From: Halioglobus sp.
GTDB lineage: Bacteria > Pseudomonadota > Gammaproteobacteria > Pseudomonadales > Halieaceae
DNA length: 64,000 nt
Direction of reading: 5' to 3'
Assembly: GCA_002699145.1 (NCBI GenBank)
Contig: PABK01000058.1
Coordinates: forward strand, 274,337-338,336
The position numbers were made by a program, and so were the translations under genes. Under the pieces are notes generated by a model that was not told the DNA's origin, made no database searches, and was given only the letters and a program-made list of their open reading frames with translations. This document shows positions 25,744-35,307 of the stretch, in pieces. Each line of letters opens with the position of its first letter. The first letter of the stretch is position 1.

Positions 25744-27246
25744 ATGAAACAGTCTCTGCAACTGAAGCTCGGTCAGCAGCTGACCATGACGCCGCAACTG
25801 CAACAGGCAATACGCCTGCTGCAGCTGTCGACCATGGATCTGCAGCAGGAGATTCAGCAGGCGCTGGACAGCAATCCCCTGCTGGAAGTGACCGAGGACG
25901 AGGACAGCGACGCCCCCGAGGAGTCCTGGAGCGAGGAGGCGAAGGCCAGCGACAGCGACGGCCCGCTGCAGAACCTGGAACAGGCGGCCAGCGCCGACAG
26001 CGACAGTGACAGCTGGGACAGCGACCAGGGCCAGGCGGCCATGCCCGAGGACCTGCCCGTCGATACCCAGTGGGACGACCTGCTGCCCTCGGCCTCCGCC
26101 CCGGCGCCCGCCGGCGAAGACTTCCCCGACAACGACTTCGACAACAGGAACAGCAGCAGCGATTCGCTGCGCGAACAGCTGCTGTGGCAGCTCAGCCTGA
26201 CGCGCCTGTCCGACACCGATCGCCTGATCGCGCTGGCCATCATCGACGCCACCGACGGTCGCGGGCGCCTGCTGATGAGCCTGGAGGAAATCCACGAATC
26301 CCTGGTCGAGCACCTGGAAATCGACCTGGACGAGGTGGTGGCGGTACTGCACTGCCTGCAGCAGTTCGAGCCCGCCGGCGTCTGCACCCGCGACCTGCAG
26401 GAATGCCTGCAGGTGCAACTGGAACAACTGCCCCCGCAGACACCCTGGCTGGAACAGGCCAAGCTGGTGATCAGTCGCTACATCAACCAGCTCGCCAGCA
26501 GCGATTTCAACCAGATTCAGCGTCGCACCCGCCTGCGCGAACACGAGTTGAAGGAAGTACTGGCCCTGATCCAGTCGCTGGACCCCAACCCGGGGCATAC
26601 CGCGGTGCCCGACGAGGTCGAGTACATCGTACCCGACGTGTTCGTGAGCAAGCGCGAGGGGCGCTGGGTGGTGGAACTGAACCCGGACATCGCCCCGCGG
26701 CTGCGCATCAACAGCAACTACGCGAGTCTGATCAAGCGCGCCGACAGCAGCGCGGACAACACCTTCCTGCGCGACAACCTGCAGGAGGCCCGCTGGTTCC
26801 TGAAGAGCCTGCACAGCCGCAACGAGACGCTGATGAAGGTCGCCTCGAAGATCGTCGAACACCAGCGCAATTTCCTCGAATACGGCGAGGAAGCCATGAA
26901 ACCGCTGGTCCTGCACGATATTGCCGAGGCGGTGGAAATGCACGAATCGACCATTTCCAGGGTGACGACCAACAAGTACATGCACACGCCGCGCGGGATC
27001 TACGAGCTGAAATACTTCTTCTCCAGCCACGTGGCGACCACCGCCGGCGGCGAGTGCTCGTCGACGGCCATCCGCGCCCTGATCAAGAAACTGGTTGCCG
27101 CGGAAAACCCGCGCAAACCGCTCAGCGACAGCAAGATTACCCAGCTGCTCGAGGAACAGGGCATCAAGGTCGCCCGCCGCACCATCGCAAAATACCGCGA
27201 CACACTGTTTATTCCGCCCTCCAACGAACGCAAGCGCCTGGTCTAG
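25744..27246 (+). CDS. rpoN: RNA polymerase sigma-54 factor RpoN
   Basis: Alternative sigma factor for enhancer-dependent promoters, including nitrogen-related genes. 500 residues. Region I is the Gln/Leu-rich N-terminus ([20 protein letters not shown]); region II is a highly acidic Asp/Ser/Glu linker (about 50-120); region III carries the core-binding domain, the helix-turn-helix ([20 protein letters not shown]) and the invariant RpoN box [10 protein letters not shown] near the C-terminus. Followed by hpf and the PTS-Ntr genes as in most gammaproteobacteria. Confidence 0.97.
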   Translation: MKQSLQLKLGQQLTMTPQLQQAIRLLQLSTMDLQQEIQQALDSNPLLEVTEDEDSDAPEESWSEEAKASDSDGPLQNLEQAASADSDSDSWDSDQGQAAMPEDLPVDTQWDDLLPSASAPAPAGEDFPDNDFDNRNSSSDSLREQLLWQLSLTRLSDTDRLIALAIIDATDGRGRLLMSLEEIHESLVEHLEIDLDEVVAVLHCLQQFEPAGVCTRDLQECLQVQLEQLPPQTPWLEQAKLVISRYINQLASSDFNQIQRRTRLREHELKEVLALIQSLDPNPGHTAVPDEVEYIVPDVFVSKREGRWVVELNPDIAPRLRINSNYASLIKRADSSADNTFLRDNLQEARWFLKSLHSRNETLMKVASKIVEHQRNFLEYGEEAMKPLVLHDIAEAVEMHESTISRVTTNKYMHTPRGIYELKYFFSSHVATTAGGECSSTAIRALIKKLVAAENPRKPLSDSKITQLLEEQGIKVARRTIAKYRDTLFIPPSNERKRLV

Positions 27247-27386
27247 TGCGCCCGGAGCCTGCTGTGTGCGCCCCGGGGGCGGCGGGTCTGTGGTGACGAC
27301 CCAAACTGGTCTAGAATCAACATAGCAAACACCGGTTTCACCGGTCCCGGGCGGATTTTCGCCCGGCGCAGCAAAGGGAGTATTTC

Positions 27387-27674
27387 ATGCAATTAAACAT
27401 CAGTGGCCATCACCTGGACCTGACCCCCCCACTCAAGGAGTATGTAGAGAGCAAGTTCGAACGCCTGCAACGCCACTTCGACCAGATCGACACCACCCAC
27501 GTCATTCTCTCCGTGGAGAAGATGGTGCAAAAAGCAGAGGCGACCGTGCACATCGCGGGCGCGGACCTGTTCGCGGCCGCCGAGGACGAGGACATGTACG
27601 CCGCTATCGATGCACTGGCCGACAAACTGGACCGCCAGCTCATCAAGCACAAACAAAAGCACCGGGGGCACTGA
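27387..27674 (+). CDS. hpf: Ribosome hibernation promoting factor (short HPF)
   Basis: 95-residue short-type HPF, which binds the 30S subunit and promotes 100S dimers in stationary phase. Core segments MQLNISGHHLDLTPPLKEYVESK, split here as ISGHHLDLTPPLKEYV and KFERLQRHFDQID, and DMYAAIDALADKLDRQLIKHK. GGGAG precedes the ATG. The 140-base gap from rpoN holds a GC hairpin (CCGGGCG/CGCCCGG, 27347-27366) in the leader. Confidence 0.95.
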   Translation: MQLNISGHHLDLTPPLKEYVESKFERLQRHFDQIDTTHVILSVEKMVQKAEATVHIAGADLFAAAEDEDMYAAIDALADKLDRQLIKHKQKHRGH

Positions 27675-27686
27675 CCGCGTCACACC

Positions 27687-28145
27687 ATGCATGCCTTCAG
27701 CAAGATTCTGACCCCGGCGCGGACCGTCTGCCATGTCCCCGGGTCGAGCAAGAAAAGACTGTTCGAAACCATCGCGCGCATCATCGCCGACGACCAGCCG
27801 CAGATGCCCTACGACGAGGTGCTGGACAACCTCGTGGCGCGGGAAAAGCTCGGCAGCACCGGGCTGGGCCAGGGTATTGCCATCCCGCACTGCCGCGCCG
27901 AGCACTGCACCGCCCCGCTGGGCACCCTGATCTCCCTGGCGCAGCCGATCCCCTTCGACGCGCCGGATGAGCGCGACGTGGACCTGTTGTTCGTGCTGCT
28001 GGTGCCCCCGGAGGCGCACCAGCAGCACCTGGACATCCTCGCCGAGATAGCGCGCCGCCTCAGCGAGGCCGCGTACTGCGAGCGCCTGCGCGCCGCCACG
28101 GATGACCGCGGCCTGTTCGACGCCGCCGTCGGCGACACCGGCTGA
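27687..28145 (+). CDS. ptsN: Nitrogen-PTS EIIA component PtsN
   Basis: Phosphoacceptor of the nitrogen phosphotransferase system that regulates K+ uptake, sigma-54 functions and envelope stress. 152 residues of the EIIA type-2 fold; the phosphorylated His is H68 in GIAIPHCRA. Twelve bases after hpf and five before rapZ, forming the conserved rpoN-hpf-ptsN-rapZ-npr run. The membrane or cytoplasmic EI-Ntr (ptsP) is not in the window. Confidence 0.95.
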   Translation: MHAFSKILTPARTVCHVPGSSKKRLFETIARIIADDQPQMPYDEVLDNLVAREKLGSTGLGQGIAIPHCRAEHCTAPLGTLISLAQPIPFDAPDERDVDLLFVLLVPPEAHQQHLDILAEIARRLSEAAYCERLRAATDDRGLFDAAVGDTG

Positions 28146-28150
28146 GCCGT

Positions 28151-29005
28151 ATGCGCCTGATTGTCATCAGCGGCAGTTCCGGTTCAGGCAAGAGTACCGC
28201 GCTGAACCAGCTGGAGGATGAGGGCTTCTACTGCATCGACAACCTGCCCGTGGCGCTGCTGCCCTCCCTGGTGGAGGAAACCAGCGGCGCGGAGTTCGCG
28301 CAGTTCCACGGCACCGCGGTGGGTATCGACGCGCGCAACGCCTGGAAGGGGCTGGACGATTTCCCGCGCATTCTCGAGTCCCTGCCCGGCTCGGTCGACA
28401 GCCAGGTGCTGTTCCTCGACGCGCGGCGCGACACCCTCATCCAGCGCTTTGGCGAGACTCGCCGCAAACACCCGCTGAGCAGCGAGGACACGCCGCTACC
28501 CGAGGCGATCGACAAGGAACGCGAACTGCTCGAGCCGATCTTCTCGGTCGCCTCCCTGGTGCTGGACACCAGCCAGATGACCATCTACGAGTTGCGCGAC
28601 GCGATCAAGCAACGCCTGCTGGGCAAGAGCGAGGGCAACATGTCCATCCTCGTGCAGTCCTTCGGCTTCAAGCGCGGCGTGCCGGTGGACGCGGACCTGG
28701 TGTTCGATGTGCGTATGCTGCCCAACCCGCACTGGGTCGGCGAGCTGCGCGGCAAGACCGGCCTGGACCCCGAGGTGCAGACCTTCCTGGAGGGGCAGCC
28801 GATGACCGGGGAGCTGTACGCCGACATCTGCAGCTACCTGGACACCTGGCTGCCGCGCTACCGCGACAGCAACCGCAGCTACATGACCATCGCCGTGGGT
28901 TGTACCGGCGGGCAACATCGTTCAGTATATCTGGCCGACCGGCTGTACCGACACTACAAGACGCAGTACCAGGCGGTGGACGTGCGCCACCGGGAACTTC
29001 AATAG
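28151..29005 (+). CDS. rapZ: RNase adapter RapZ
   Basis: P-loop protein that binds glmZ/glmY small RNAs and directs RNase E in E. coli, linking amino-sugar supply to envelope synthesis. 284 residues: Walker A GSSGSGKST at 8-16, DNLPVALLP, and the C-terminal RNA-binding domain with SFGFKRGVPVDADLVFDVR and the signature GCTGGQHRSVYLAD. Located in the conserved operon between ptsN and npr. Confidence 0.96.
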   Translation: MRLIVISGSSGSGKSTALNQLEDEGFYCIDNLPVALLPSLVEETSGAEFAQFHGTAVGIDARNAWKGLDDFPRILESLPGSVDSQVLFLDARRDTLIQRFGETRRKHPLSSEDTPLPEAIDKERELLEPIFSVASLVLDTSQMTIYELRDAIKQRLLGKSEGNMSILVQSFGFKRGVPVDADLVFDVRMLPNPHWVGELRGKTGLDPEVQTFLEGQPMTGELYADICSYLDTWLPRYRDSNRSYMTIAVGCTGGQHRSVYLADRLYRHYKTQYQAVDVRHRELQ

Positions 29006-29017
29006 GGCCTGCCCGGC

Positions 29018-29287
29018 GTGATCCGAACCCAGCTCACCATCATCAACAAGCTCGGCCTGCACGCGCGCGCCGCCGCCAAGTTCGTCGCCTGCACCTCCGC
29101 GTTCTCCAGCAGCATCCAGGCCGGGGTCGACGGCCAGCTGGTGGACGCCAAGAGCATCATGTCGGTGATGATGCTGGCGGCCGGCAAGGGCACGGTGCTG
29201 GATGTGCAAATCGACGGCAGCGACGAGGAGGCCGCACTCGCGGCCTTGCGGGCGCTGATTGAAAATCGTTTCGAAGAAGCCGAATAG
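29018..29287 (+). CDS. npr: Phosphocarrier protein NPr (PtsO)
   Basis: HPr-like phosphocarrier that passes phosphate from EI-Ntr to PtsN. 89 residues with the active His15 in GLHARAAAKFV and the second conserved segment MSVMMLAAGKGTVLDVQ. GTG start at 29018, 12 bases after rapZ. Confidence 0.94.
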   Translation: MIRTQLTIINKLGLHARAAAKFVACTSAFSSSIQAGVDGQLVDAKSIMSVMMLAAGKGTVLDVQIDGSDEEAALAALRALIENRFEEAE

Positions 29288-29385
29288 CCGTTCAATCCGG
29301 CACTAATTCCATTGTTGCTGTTCCGGGATTTCCGGATAATTGCGCCATCAGGTGATCGCCTGAGGGGTTGGGTCGGGAGATTGCA

Positions 29386-30738
29386 ATGGGCCAGAAAAAC
29401 GTCGCGTCCCAGGATGCACTGGACAAGCTGACCAGCGCCCTGGAAAGCGGCACCTTCGTCGACGTCCGCCGCATGCTCAATGGCCTGTCACCCGCGGACG
29501 TGGCCCACCTGCTGGAATCCTCACCGCCGAAGTTCCGCCACATCATCTGGCAGATGATGGAGATGGACCAGGAGGGTGAGGTCCTGGGCGAGTTGAGCGA
29601 CGAGCTGCAGGCGCAGTTCCTGGGCAGCATGGACGCCGCCGAAGTCGCCGCCATCACCGAAGGGCTCGAAGACGACGACATCGCCGATATCCTGCAGCAA
29701 CTGCCGGACCGGGTCACCTTCGAAGTTCTAAACGCCATGGACCACCAGGACCGCGCGCGCCTGGAACAGGTGATGTTCTACCCGGACGATGTCGCCGGCG
29801 GCCTGATGAACACCGACACCATCACCATTCGCGCGCGCCTGACCCTGGACGTGGTGCTGCGCTACCTGCGCCGCCACGACGAGATCCCGGCGATGACCGA
29901 CAACCTGATCGTCGTCAATCGCGCGGACCAGTTCATCGGCCTGCTGCCGCTGCGCACCCTGCTGGTGTCCGACCCCGCCGCCAGCGTGCGCGAGATGATG
30001 GTGACCGACGTGGAGCCGATTGCCGTGGATATGCCCGACACCGAGGTGGCGCGATTGTTCGAGCGCAACGACTGGGTGTCCGCGCCGGTGGTGGACAATC
30101 ACGGCAAGCTGCTGGGGCGCATCACCATCGACGACGTGGTCGACGTGATCCGCGAGGACGCGGACCACTCCTTCATGTCCATGGCCGGCCTGGACGAGGA
30201 GGAGGACACCTTCGCCCCGATCAAGCGCGCCGCGCCGCGCCGCGCCATCTGGCTGGGCGCCAACCTGGTCACCGCTTTCATCGCCGCCTCGGTGATCAAC
30301 ATTTTCCAGGACACCATCGAGAAGGTGGTCGCCCTGGCGGTGCTCATGCCCATCGTCGCGTCCATGGGCGGCATCGCCGGCACCCAGACGCTGACGGTAC
30401 TGGTGCGCGGCATCGCCATGGGCCAGGTGGTGCGCACCAACCAGGCCTGGCTGGTCAACCGCGAGCTGCTGATGGGCCTGATCAACGGCGTGCTGTGGGC
30501 GGCCGTGGTGGCGGTCGCCGCCTCGCTGTGGTTCGACGACTGGAACATCGGCATCATCATCGCCCTCGCCATCGTCATCAACATGCTCACCGCGGCACTG
30601 GCCGGGGCCACCCTGCCCCTGCTCATGACCCGCGCCAACATCGACCCGGCGCTGGCCGGCGGCGTGGTCCTGACCACGGTCACCGACGTGGTGGGTTTCG
30701 TCTCCTTCCTCGGCCTGGCTACCCTGTTCTATGCCTGA
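29386..30738 (+). CDS. mgtE: Magnesium transporter MgtE
   Basis: Mg2+-gated channel in the inner membrane. 450 residues in the standard order: MgtE N domain (about 10-130, helical repeats LSPADVAHLL and LEDDDIADILQQLP), two CBS domains (about 135-255; ending DNHGKLLGRITIDDVVDVI), then five membrane helices (about 285-450) with the pore signature MPIVASMGGIAGTQTLTV. ATG at 29386 has GGGAGA upstream; a TTG six codons earlier is unlikely. The 98-base upstream gap is too short for an M-box riboswitch. Confidence 0.95.
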   Translation: MGQKNVASQDALDKLTSALESGTFVDVRRMLNGLSPADVAHLLESSPPKFRHIIWQMMEMDQEGEVLGELSDELQAQFLGSMDAAEVAAITEGLEDDDIADILQQLPDRVTFEVLNAMDHQDRARLEQVMFYPDDVAGGLMNTDTITIRARLTLDVVLRYLRRHDEIPAMTDNLIVVNRADQFIGLLPLRTLLVSDPAASVREMMVTDVEPIAVDMPDTEVARLFERNDWVSAPVVDNHGKLLGRITIDDVVDVIREDADHSFMSMAGLDEEEDTFAPIKRAAPRRAIWLGANLVTAFIAASVINIFQDTIEKVVALAVLMPIVASMGGIAGTQTLTVLVRGIAMGQVVRTNQAWLVNRELLMGLINGVLWAAVVAVAASLWFDDWNIGIIIALAIVINMLTAALAGATLPLLMTRANIDPALAGGVVLTTVTDVVGFVSFLGLATLFYA

Positions 30739-31261
30739 GCAACCCCCGCAAGACGCGCCGGACGACGCCGACGATGCGCGCCCCAGCAAGAGCGAGCGCA
30801 AGCGCCAGATGCACGCGTTGCAGGAACTGGGCGAGGCCCTGCTGGCGCTGAACGACAAGCAGCTCGCCGCCATCCCGGTGCAGGACGAGCAGTTGCTGGA
30901 AGCGCTGCGCGACTGCCGCCGCATCCGCAGCAACAGCGCGCGCAAACGCCAGTTGCAGTTCATCGGCAAGCTGATGCGCGGTATCGACGCACAGCCCATC
31001 GAACGCGCCCTGGCGCGGCTGCACGAGAGTCGTCAGCAGGCGGCGCAGTCATTTCACGAGCTGGAACAGCTGCGCGACGAGGTGCTCGCCGGGGGACCCG
31101 GCGGCGTGGAAACCGCCCTGGCGCAGTTCCCGCAGGCCGACCGCCAGCAGTTGCGACAGCTGGTGCTGCAGCACCAGCGGGAACTGCAGCGCGGCAAGCC
31201 GCCGGCCGCCAGCCGCAAACTGTTCCGCTATCTCAGGGCGCTGCGGGAGGAGCAGGCGTAA
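30731..31261 (+). CDS. darP: Ribosome-associated protein YjgA/DarP (DUF615)
   Basis: DUF615 protein that binds late 50S precursors. 176 residues, highly charged and helical: SKSERKRQMHALQELGEALL, the conserved RRIRSNSARKRQLQFIGKLMR, and a C-terminal FRYLRALREEQA. Starts eight bases before the mgtE stop. Its 3' end overlaps the convergent yhdP by 29 bases. Confidence 0.93.
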   Translation: MPEQPPQDAPDDADDARPSKSERKRQMHALQELGEALLALNDKQLAAIPVQDEQLLEALRDCRRIRSNSARKRQLQFIGKLMRGIDAQPIERALARLHESRQQAAQSFHELEQLRDEVLAGGPGGVETALAQFPQADRQQLRQLVLQHQRELQRGKPPAASRKLFRYLRALREEQA

Positions 31262-34200
31262 GCGCCGCGGGCGCTTCTTCGTTCACGGCCTCTTCTTGCG
31301 CGGCGGTGTCCGCGGGCTCGACCGCCAGCCGCTCCTCCTCCGCCGCGGGCGCCGGCGGGTCCGCCGCGCGCGGTTGCGCCGTGGCCAGTTCCTGCGGGCT
31401 GTCGTCGAAGATGCGGTCGAAACTCACCTGCGGTTCGTCCCAGGTGCCCTCGATGGCGTAGACCGCGCTGGACATGCGGTTCATCTGCTTGTCGAAAATC
31501 TGGCTCACCACGAAAACCCCTGCGGCCACTGGCAGGCTCGCCGCCAGCGCCGCCACCCAGGGCAGGTTCTTGGCCACGGGCAGGGTCGCGACGAGTTCGC
31601 CGCGCAGGGTTTGCCGCTCTATGTCCGAGACACCGCTGAAGCGGAAGCTGGAAGGACCCTTGATATCCAGCCGCGGCACCTCGATGGTGCCCTCGTGCAG
31701 GTAGATCTCGCCGTCCACCGCGTCGAAGGGTATGCCCGACTCGAACATGTGCGCCAGGCTCAGGCGCTGCACGATATCGACGAGATTGAGGATGCTGACC
31801 ACGCGCAGGGCGCCGGCGGCGCCGGTCGGCGCGCTGAGGAAATTGCCCTTGCCGATATCGACCTCGATGGTGCCCCCGGCGGCGGCGAGGGCGAACGCCG
31901 CCGGGTCGCCCGGCCAGCGCAGGTCCAGGTCGATCGCCCCCGCCCCGGTTTGCAGGATGCGCTGGTAGCCAAGGTAGTCCAGGATGTCGCCGAAATCGGC
32001 GAAGCCCAGGGCGGCCCGCACCCGGGTCTCGCCGTCCGCGCCCTGGCGCCAGATCAGGCTGGCGGGTTCCTCCGCCCCCACCGTGGCGCGCGCGAGCTGG
32101 CCGCGAACGTCGCTGGCGGTGAGCACCCCGTCCCGTGCGACCACGCTGAATGACAGCTCGCCGAGTTGCCGCTCCGCCTGGCGCAAGCTGGCGATTTTCA
32201 CCTGCATGGGCGGCACCTCCAGCGACGACCCGCCGGCGGCACGCGCCGCGCCGGCGCCGGTCGTCAACGCCGCCAGCCGAGACAGGTCCAGGTCCTGCAC
32301 CTCGACGGCAGTGACGCCGCTGGCGCGGTCCAGCACCGCGTTGCCCGTCAGCCAGTCGGTGTCCAGGTCAAGGCGCCAGGCCTGTTCGTCCAGGTCCAGG
32401 CTCAACTGCACGGCGTCGAATTCGCGGCCAAACAGCGCCAGGGTTTCGGCGTACAGCCGCTGCACCTGCACGCGCAGCGGCGCCGCGGACTGCTGCGCCG
32501 GCATATCAGGATCGGGCGTGGCGGGGGCGGGATCGGTCGGGGTCTGCGCCTGCAGCATGGCGCCCTGCAGCAGGTAGGTGTTGACCCAGTCCAGCCAGGC
32601 CTGCGCGTGCAGCACCTCGGCGCGACCGGCGACGTGGAACAGGCCCTGCCGCGGCGCGGCGGGCGCCTCGTTGATCCCCAGGGAACCGCCATGCAGGCCA
32701 CCCGCGGTGATATCCAGGGCCAGGTTCAGCTCCTCGCCCAGGGACAGCTCGATGACCTGGCGGTCCCCGGCCAGGGGCATTTCCAGGTGCAGCGGCAGGG
32801 ACTCCGCGGCCTCCTTCTGCCAGGGCTGCGGCAGGTCCAGCTGCACGCCCTGCAGGTCGCTGTCCACGGTGAGCGTCGGCGGCTGCCCCGGGGCGATGCG
32901 CACGCCCACCCCGGCGCTGGCCTCGCCGCTGCTGAAGGCCAGGGCGCCCAGGCCCAGCCATTCGCGCAGCTCCGCCATCGCCACGTCGGTGGCCACCTGT
33001 ACCGTCAGCACGGAGCTGGCGGGGTCGTAGCCCGCGCCGCTGTGGGTCTGTTCCAGGCGCGCGCTGATGTCGCCGCCCCACAGCCGGCCGCGCAACTCAC
33101 TGGCGCTGAAACCGCGCGCACTGCTGTAGGCGAAGTCGCCGTGCAGGCCGCGCACCGGCAGGTTGCCCGGTGCGATATCCATGTCCACGTCCAGCCAGCG
33201 GGTCTGCACCTCCACGCGCGGCGGCGGCGGGTTGTCGCCCAGCTCCAGCTGCAGGCGCAGGTCCGCCTGCATATCGCCGCGCAGGGACCACTGGCTGAAA
33301 GCGTCGCCCACCAGGCCGGACAGCGGCGAGTTGTTGACCACCGCCAGGCCGTCCCCGGCGGGCCCGGTGATGGCGCCCTGCACGCCGAGGCTGACGGCGC
33401 CGCGCGGGTTGACCCAGGTCTCCACCGACAGGTTCTGAACCGCCGATTCGCTCAGCCGCCCGCTGTCGGCCCACACGCTCACCCGCCCGTCGTCGATCAG
33501 CACCACGCCGTCATCGATGGTGACGGCGGGCCAGTCGGGGTGGTAGTCCAGCGCGGTATCGCGCACGTTGAACGCCAGCTGTACGGTGCGCCGCTGCACT
33601 GCCTGTGGGCGCAGGCTGCCGCGCCAGAGGAACGCGCCGTCGTCGATCACCCCGCCGCCGATGCTGGCGGAGAGCCAGTCGAGCAGGCCCTGGTTGAGCA
33701 CATAGGGCAGGTATTTGCTGCGGTACTGCGGGGTGGAGTCGCGCAGGCCCACCAGCAGCGTCATATCCGGGCCGATCTCGCTGCTGACCAGGGGGATATC
33801 CAGGCTGAACAGCGCGCGCGCCGTGCCCTCCTCGCCGCGCGCGGTGAGCACGCCCGAGGTCAGGCGCACCTGTTCGCCGCTCCAGGCGAGGTCCAGTGAG
33901 CCGTACAGCTCGTCGAAGGCCAGCGGCTGGCGATACACCTGGGGAAATGCCAGGCTGACGTCGCTGCTGTCGACCACCACGCCGCCGCCACCGGGTCCCA
34001 GCCTGGCGTAACCGCGCAGGCCGCTGCCCCCCGGCGCGCCGCGATAGGGCGCCACCGACACCGCGGCGAATTCTGCCTCCACCTCCCAGTCGTCCGCCGG
34101 CCGGTTGGCATCGCCGAGGCTGATCTGCAACGCGTCGACCCGGCCGGCCGGGTCCAGGGCCGCGAACACCTCGCGCAGGTTCTGCGGCAGGCTCTCCACG

Positions 34201-35261
34201 CCGGCGGCGAAGGCGTGTAGCGGCTGCAGCGACAGGTCCGCCGCGCGCAGCCGCAGCGAGTTGCCCCAGCTGTCCAGTTGCAGCCGTGGCAGTGCCAACT
34301 CACCGCCGGCGTTGGCCACCTCCACGTCGGCGGCGAACAGGGTCCAGTGTTCGCGCTCGCGCGCCAGTTCCGCCTGCAGCGACAGGCGGTGCAGGGGCAG
34401 GCTCCAGGCACCGTCGCGCGGGGTGACCAGCACGTCGCGCGCATCCACCCGCGTCTGCACGCGGGGCCGCCCGTGGTCCCAGGACAGCCACAGTTCCAGG
34501 TCGAGGTTGCCCTGCGCCCACACCGCCGGCGCCGCGTTCGCGAGCATGTCGCGCACCGCGCCCAGGTCCGTGGTGTCGATGTCCAGGTAGAGATCGCCGC
34601 TGAACGTCTGCGGCCGGAACGGGTCGCCGCGCCCCGAGGCCAGGGCGGTGATGGTCGCGCCGCCGGTGGAGGCCAGCTGCGCCTCGACCTGCCGCGCACT
34701 GCCGTCGCGCGACAGCATCAGGTCCAGGTCCAGTTCACGCACCTCGCCGCCGGGCAGGGCCAGGCGCAGCAGGTTGCGCCGCAGGGACACGAATTCGACA
34801 TTGAGCAGGAACTCGCGCAGCCAGGCGCCGGTTTCCCCGGCGCCGCCCTCCAGGCCGGTCAGGCGCAGCCGCCCCTGCGCGTCCAGTTCACCATCCAGTT
34901 CGAGCCCGTCCAGCACCAGCCGCGTCACCTGCAGCGAGCCGGTGCGCAGGCTGTCCAGCACGTCCAGGCCGATACGCCCCTCGGCCAGGCGAATGGCGCT
35001 GCGCTCGTTGCCGGGCACGCCGATGCGCAGTTCCGTGAGCACGATGAACGGGGTGAAGGACTGCCACTGGCCGGAGACGTGGTCCGCCTCGATGTCGAAG
35101 GGGGTGCGCAGGTTGAGTTCCTGCAGGATCGCGGTCTGGTAAGGGCCCAGATTGGCGGTGACCAGGCGGCCGACACCCACGTACACGGCCAGCACCAGCA
35201 GCAGCGTGACGAGCACGCCCCAGAGCAGGTTGCTGAGTCTGTGGTATACGGAGGTTTCCAC
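31233..35261 (-). CDS. yhdP: AsmA-like protein YhdP (TIGR02099 family)
   Basis: Very large inner-membrane-anchored periplasmic protein of the AsmA-like bridge family, which in E. coli carries phospholipid to the outer membrane together with TamB and YdbH. 1342 residues: N-terminal helix (about 12-32), followed by an N-terminal domain with RTPFDIEADHVSGQWQ, a long beta-rich body, and a C-terminal domain with EVDIGKGNFLSAP, GVSDIERQTLRGELVATLPV and a hydrophobic stretch LAASLPVAAGVFVVSQIF. A Pro/Ala/Glu tail of about 55 residues follows IEGTWDEPQV. GTG at 35261 has GGGAG five bases upstream. Confidence 0.93.
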   Translation of the reverse strand: METSVYHRLSNLLWGVLVTLLLVLAVYVGVGRLVTANLGPYQTAILQELNLRTPFDIEADHVSGQWQSFTPFIVLTELRIGVPGNERSAIRLAEGRIGLDVLDSLRTGSLQVTRLVLDGLELDGELDAQGRLRLTGLEGGAGETGAWLREFLLNVEFVSLRRNLLRLALPGGEVRELDLDLMLSRDGSARQVEAQLASTGGATITALASGRGDPFRPQTFSGDLYLDIDTTDLGAVRDMLANAAPAVWAQGNLDLELWLSWDHGRPRVQTRVDARDVLVTPRDGAWSLPLHRLSLQAELAREREHWTLFAADVEVANAGGELALPRLQLDSWGNSLRLRAADLSLQPLHAFAAGVESLPQNLREVFAALDPAGRVDALQISLGDANRPADDWEVEAEFAAVSVAPYRGAPGGSGLRGYARLGPGGGGVVVDSSDVSLAFPQVYRQPLAFDELYGSLDLAWSGEQVRLTSGVLTARGEEGTARALFSLDIPLVSSEIGPDMTLLVGLRDSTPQYRSKYLPYVLNQGLLDWLSASIGGGVIDDGAFLWRGSLRPQAVQRRTVQLAFNVRDTALDYHPDWPAVTIDDGVVLIDDGRVSVWADSGRLSESAVQNLSVETWVNPRGAVSLGVQGAITGPAGDGLAVVNNSPLSGLVGDAFSQWSLRGDMQADLRLQLELGDNPPPPRVEVQTRWLDVDMDIAPGNLPVRGLHGDFAYSSARGFSASELRGRLWGGDISARLEQTHSGAGYDPASSVLTVQVATDVAMAELREWLGLGALAFSSGEASAGVGVRIAPGQPPTLTVDSDLQGVQLDLPQPWQKEAAESLPLHLEMPLAGDRQVIELSLGEELNLALDITAGGLHGGSLGINEAPAAPRQGLFHVAGRAEVLHAQAWLDWVNTYLLQGAMLQAQTPTDPAPATPDPDMPAQQSAAPLRVQVQRLYAETLALFGREFDAVQLSLDLDEQAWRLDLDTDWLTGNAVLDRASGVTAVEVQDLDLSRLAALTTGAGAARAAGGSSLEVPPMQVKIASLRQAERQLGELSFSVVARDGVLTASDVRGQLARATVGAEEPASLIWRQGADGETRVRAALGFADFGDILDYLGYQRILQTGAGAIDLDLRWPGDPAAFALAAAGGTIEVDIGKGNFLSAPTGAAGALRVVSILNLVDIVQRLSLAHMFESGIPFDAVDGEIYLHEGTIEVPRLDIKGPSSFRFSGVSDIERQTLRGELVATLPVAKNLPWVAALAASLPVAAGVFVVSQIFDKQMNRMSSAVYAIEGTWDEPQVSFDRIFDDSPQELATAQPRAADPPAPAAEEERLAVEPADTAAQEEAVNEEAPAALTPAPPAAP

Positions 35262-35307
35262 GTCGGCTCCCGGTTGTCAGGCGAGGGGTGAGCGAGGCAC
35301 CCGCGAT

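Noticed and set aside
25678..27030. 450-residue minus-strand frame opposite rpoN
   Set aside because: Antisense to rpoN with Gln/Val/Leu-rich sequence produced by the codon bias of the real gene.
29288..29385. Possible Mg2+ riboswitch before mgtE
   Set aside because: Only 98 bases are available and no M-box core was seen; only a five-base hairpin (TCAGG/CCTGA).
29728..30999. 423-residue minus-strand frame opposite mgtE and yjgA
   Set aside because: Antisense shadow full of His, Asp and Gly; no homology seen.
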